Below, piece after piece: positions 61,304-64,000 of a stretch of DNA of 64,000 nucleotides. The stretch spans positions 744,501 through 808,500 of the forward strand of contig AP019702.1 in the NCBI GenBank assembly GCA_006739055.1, read 5' to 3'. The DNA comes from Allostella vacuolata. Lineage in GTDB: Bacteria > Pseudomonadota > Alphaproteobacteria > ATCC43930 > Allostellaceae. Numbering within the stretch: position 1 is the first letter of the stretch; every line of letters starts with the position of its first letter. The notes below the pieces were generated by a model, which had not been told where the DNA came from, searched no databases, and was given only the letters and a program-made list of their open reading frames with translations. A program made the position numbers and the translations under genes.

Positions 61304-62479
61304 CTGCGCGTCCTGTTCTACACGGTGAACGGCAAGGGGCTCGGCCATCTGATGCGCGCGCTTGCCGTGGCGCGCCAGATGCGCCGGCTCGCCCCGGCCA
61401 CGCGCTTCCTCTTCGCCACCTCGTGCGAGGACCCGGGCGTGCTCTGGCGCGAGGGCTTCCACTATGTGAAGACCCTGGCGCCGGAGGCGATGGAGGGCCA
61501 TGGGCTCGGCCCGGATCGCCACCGGTCCCTGGTCACGGCGCTGATGCGCGCGGTCTTCGACGGTTTCCAGCCGGACCTGCTGGTGGTCGACACCTTCCCC
61601 TACGGCTCGGTCGGGGAGCTGCGGCCGTTCCTGGACGGGCCGTGGAAGCGCATCTTCGTCAGCAACCTGTTCCTGCTGAACCGCGATATCGTGCGCTACC
61701 AGGAGAGCGCGCGGCGCTACGACCTGGTGGTCTTCCCGTTCCAGGCGCAGGAGGCGGCGGGCCATCCGGCGCTGCGCGACCTGTCGTGCCCGATGCTGTT
61801 TGCCGGTCCGATCGCGGGTGTGCGGCCGGACGAGCTGCTGCCGCGGGCCGAAGCCCGGGCGATCCTGGGCCTGCCGGCCGAGGGACCGATCGTGCTGGTG
61901 GCGGCGGGCGGCGGCGGCGGCGCCAGCGTCGCCCCGGTGCTGGCGCGCGCCGCCGCGGCCATGCCGCTGCTGCCGGAGCTGGGCTTCGCCCTGCTGGAGC
62001 CGCCGCTCGCCCGCGACCTGCCGCCGGTCGAATGGGCGCCCAACGTGCGGATCGTCCGGCGGGTGCCGGTCGCGCCCTACCTGGCGGCCTTCGACGCGGC
62101 GGTGACGACGGCCGGGATGAACAGCGGCGCGGAGCTGATGGCGGCCGGCCTGCCGATGGTCTGGACGCCGCTCGGGCCGCCGTCGATGGACCAGGTGCGG
62201 AACGTCCGGCGCTGGATCTCGGCCGGCATCGGCCGCCTGCCGGCCTCCGGCACGCCGGAGGCGCTGGCCCGGGCCCTGCGCGAGGTCCTGGACCCCCAGG
62301 TGGCGGCAGAGATGCGGGCGAGGATGGCCCCTGCGGGGGCGATCGACGGGGCGGGCCGGGCGGCGGCGGCGATCCTCAGCCTCGCCCGCCCGCCGGCGCC
62401 CGGCAATCAGGCAATCGCCAATCAGGCAATCGCAGCGAAGGGAGACAGCCATGCGAACGGTGACCCTGGCCACGGGTGA
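61304..62479 (+). CDS. MurG-like glycosyltransferase (GT28-type)
   Basis: A 391-residue predicted glycosyltransferase. The N-terminal donor-side loop is VLFYTVNGKGLGHLMRALAV, the C-terminal nucleotide-sugar part AAFDAAVTTAGMNSGAELMA and PMVWTPLGPPSMDQVRN. No ATG/GTG/TTG allows the first beta-strand; the CTG at 61304 lies six bases after GGGGAGGG and gives LRVLFYTVNG, so CTG start is proposed (GTG 61325 would cut the strand). It overlaps the next gene by 29 bases. Substrate unknown. Confidence 0.82.
   Translation: MRVLFYTVNGKGLGHLMRALAVARQMRRLAPATRFLFATSCEDPGVLWREGFHYVKTLAPEAMEGHGLGPDRHRSLVTALMRAVFDGFQPDLLVVDTFPYGSVGELRPFLDGPWKRIFVSNLFLLNRDIVRYQESARRYDLVVFPFQAQEAAGHPALRDLSCPMLFAGPIAGVRPDELLPRAEARAILGLPAEGPIVLVAAGGGGGASVAPVLARAAAAMPLLPELGFALLEPPLARDLPPVEWAPNVRIVRRVPVAPYLAAFDAAVTTAGMNSGAELMAAGLPMVWTPLGPPSMDQVRNVRRWISAGIGRLPASGTPEALARALREVLDPQVAAEMRARMAPAGAIDGAGRAAAAILSLARPPAPGNQAIANQAIAAKGDSHANGDPGHG
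62404..62433 (+). repeat. Perfect 15-base tandem duplication
   Basis: CAATCAGGCAATCGC occurs twice without gap, in frame near the end of the glycosyltransferase gene, giving repeated NQAIA. It looks like a recent slippage duplication. Confidence 0.85.
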
Positions 62480-63284
62480 GACGGTGCCGGCGCTGGGCTT
62501 CGGCACCTGGCGGATGGGCGAGCGCGGCGGCGACCGGGCAGCCGAGCTGGCGGCGCTCCGGCTCGGCCTCGACCTCGGCCTGACGCTGGTCGACACGGCC
62601 GAGATGTATGGCGACGGCCGCTCCGAGGAGCTGGTCGGCGAGGCGATCCGCGGCCGCCGCGACGAGGTCTTCGTGGTGACCAAGTTCTACCCCCACAACG
62701 CCTCGCGGGCGGGTGTGCCGGCGGCCTGCGCGCGCAGCCTGAAGCGGCTCGGCACCGACCGCATCGACCTCTACCTGCTGCACTGGCCGGGTTCGACCCC
62801 GCTCGAGGAGACGGTGGCGGCGCTGGAGCGCTTGCAGGACGCCGGACACATCCGCCACTGGGGCGTCAGCAACTTCGACACCGACGACATGGAGGAGCTG
62901 GAGGCGGTGGCCGGCGGCGAGCGATGCCGCACCGACCAGGTGCTCTACAACCTCGGCCGCCGCGGCATCGAGTTCGACCTGCTGCCCTGGATGCGCGCGC
63001 GGGCCATGCCGGCCATGGCCTATACGCCGCTGGAGCCGGACCGGCTGGCCGGCAAGCCGGCGCTGGCCCGGATCGCGACGGCGCGCGGGGTGACGCCCTT
63101 GCAGGTGGCGCTCGCCTGGGTGCTGGCCCAGCCCCAGGTGATCGCCATCCCGAAGGCATCGCGGGCCGAGCATGTCCGCCAGAACCGGGCCGCCCACGAC
63201 ATCGAACTGACGGCGGACGAGCTGGCCGCGCTCGACGCCGCCTTCCCGCCGCCCACGCGCAAGCGGTCGCTGGAAATGCTCTAG
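62451..63284 (+). CDS. Aldo/keto reductase
   Basis: A 277-residue NADPH-dependent reductase of the 2,5-diketogluconate reductase type. The tetrad is visible: Asp in LVDTAEMYG with Tyr in the same block, Lys in VVTKFYPHN and His in YLLHWPGST. The C-terminal [20 protein letters not shown] binds NADPH. It begins within the end of the glycosyltransferase gene, with AAGGGAG upstream. Confidence 0.93.
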   Translation: MRTVTLATGETVPALGFGTWRMGERGGDRAAELAALRLGLDLGLTLVDTAEMYGDGRSEELVGEAIRGRRDEVFVVTKFYPHNASRAGVPAACARSLKRLGTDRIDLYLLHWPGSTPLEETVAALERLQDAGHIRHWGVSNFDTDDMEELEAVAGGERCRTDQVLYNLGRRGIEFDLLPWMRARAMPAMAYTPLEPDRLAGKPALARIATARGVTPLQVALAWVLAQPQVIAIPKASRAEHVRQNRAAHDIELTADELAALDAAFPPPTRKRSLEML

Positions 63285-63355
63285 ATCGTTGTTCGCGGGG
63301 CGGCGAGCGGCTAGGTTCCGGGCCGCCCTACCACGAGCGCGCGAGGATGCCGTCG

Positions 63356-64000
63356 ATGTCGGATCAGGTGAAGTACCTGCTCTCGGAAGAGCAGATGCCG
63401 AAGAGCTGGTACAATATCGCGGCCGACCTGCCGACGCCGCTGGCGCCGCCGCTGCATCCCGGCACCGGGCAGCCGATCGGGCCGGACGACCTGGCGGCGA
63501 TCTTCCCGATGGAGGTGATCCGCCAGGAGGTGTCGACCGAGCGGCGGATCGACATTCCCAAGGAGGTGCGCGACATCTTCCGCCAGTGGCGCCCGTCGCC
63601 GCTCTACCGCGCCCGCCGGCTGGAGCAGGCGCTGGGGACCCCGGCCAAGATTTTCTACAAGTACGAGGGCGTCAGCCCGGCCGGCAGCCACAAGCCCAAC
63701 ACCTCGATTCCCCAGGCCTTCTACAACAAGGCCGAGGGCGTGAAGCGCCTGACGACCGAGACCGGGGCCGGCCAGTGGGGCTCCTCGCTCGCCTTCGCGG
63801 GCGCGCTCTTCGGGATCGAGGTCGAGGTCTTCATGGTCCGCGTCAGCTATGACCAGAAGCCCTATCGCCGCGCGCTGATGGAGGCCTATGGCGCACGCTG
63901 CGTCGCCAGCCCCAGCACCGAGACGGCGTCCGGCCGGGCCATCCTGGCCGAGAACCCGGACAGCACCGGCAGCCTCGGCATCGCCATCAGCGAGGCGGTG
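63356..64000 (+). CDS. Tryptophan synthase beta-like protein (TrpB2 type; 3' end cut by window edge)
   Basis: The visible 215 residues match the TrpB2 branch: [20 protein letters not shown] at the N-terminus, [16 protein letters not shown], and the PLP Lys in [16 protein letters not shown], then [15 protein letters not shown]. TrpB2 proteins are longer at the N-terminus than TrpB1 and usually stand without trpA, as seen here. ATG 63356 with GAGG nine bases upstream is used; ATG 63347 is in frame. May use serine and indole or another nucleophile. Confidence 0.9.
   Translation, partial: MSDQVKYLLSEEQMPKSWYNIAADLPTPLAPPLHPGTGQPIGPDDLAAIFPMEVIRQEVSTERRIDIPKEVRDIFRQWRPSPLYRARRLEQALGTPAKIFYKYEGVSPAGSHKPNTSIPQAFYNKAEGVKRLTTETGAGQWGSSLAFAGALFGIEVEVFMVRVSYDQKPYRRALMEAYGARCVASPSTETASGRAILAENPDSTGSLGIAISEAV

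Noticed and set aside
59933-62479. 848-residue reading fusing the ThDP enzyme region with the glycosyltransferase
   Set aside because: The first 457 codons are an out-of-frame shadow of the ThDP gene; only the part from 61304 is glycosyltransferase.

Overview
The window is gene-dense, very GC-rich (roughly 70% by eye) DNA from an alphaproteobacterium. Pointers are an AcpXL-type very-long-chain fatty-acid cluster for lipid A, an encapsulin/EncFtn iron compartment, RhlE, CaiB-type CoA transferase, 3-hydroxybutyrate dehydrogenase and hyuA/hyuB genes. The overall mix suits Rhodospirillales or a neighbouring soil/water group, but the order cannot be fixed from sequence alone. I recognised no tRNA, rRNA, CRISPR array, insertion sequence or prophage.

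Layout. 1-3390 (minus): an edge-truncated serine hydrolase and the egtB-egtD ergothioneine pair. 3547-10904: a minus-strand unit of ABC permease, ATPase, binding protein, hyuB and hyuA, divergent from a TetR regulator, with a near-perfect palindrome between the two. 10901-11595: a VapBC-type toxin-antitoxin pair with its own palindrome. 11675-16288: a fused double ABC exporter divergent from a LysR regulator, with a long inverted repeat between them. 16301-18039: a Tat-exported amidohydrolase and a small acidic protein. 18222-19425: encapsulin and its ferritin-like cargo. 19603-20907: RhlE helicase. 21229-30470: nitrogen-compound catabolism and uptake, with a class III aminotransferase, an Ntn-hydrolase translationally coupled to an amidase, a GntR regulator with two HTH domains, and two paralogous peptide-type binding proteins flanking an esterase. 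30439-37198: FhuF-like reductase, Old Yellow Enzyme, a two-subunit UxaA/SuyAB-type lyase, a TPR protein, MscL and a CoA transferase. 37541-39406: an RTX-repeat protein behind an AT-rich leader. 39558-45629: acyltransferase, AcpXL, dehydratase, decarboxylase-like KS, KS, ketoreductase and dehydrogenase, i.e. the VLCFA-lipid A pathway. 45645-48992: a small membrane protein, an exported protein, bdhA and an MDR reductase. 49103-58212: two STAS/anti-sigma-kinase pairs, a hybrid histidine kinase, a single-domain receiver and a receiver-PP2C phosphatase, interrupted on the other strand by glutaminase and a Na/Pi-type transporter. 58217-64000: MFS transporter, ThDP enzyme, MurG-like glycosyltransferase, aldo/keto reductase and an edge-truncated TrpB-like protein.

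How they work together. Catabolic units are each paired with a divergent regulator and usually a visible palindrome. The lipid A cluster is a tightly overlapped operon with ATGA/GTGA junctions. The 49-58 kb block looks like a partner-switching stress or behaviour circuit in which receiver inputs control a PP2C phosphatase acting on STAS proteins. Starts were chosen from Shine-Dalgarno spacing and family N-termini. Two genes (the vapC-like toxin and the glycosyltransferase) appear to need CTG starts.
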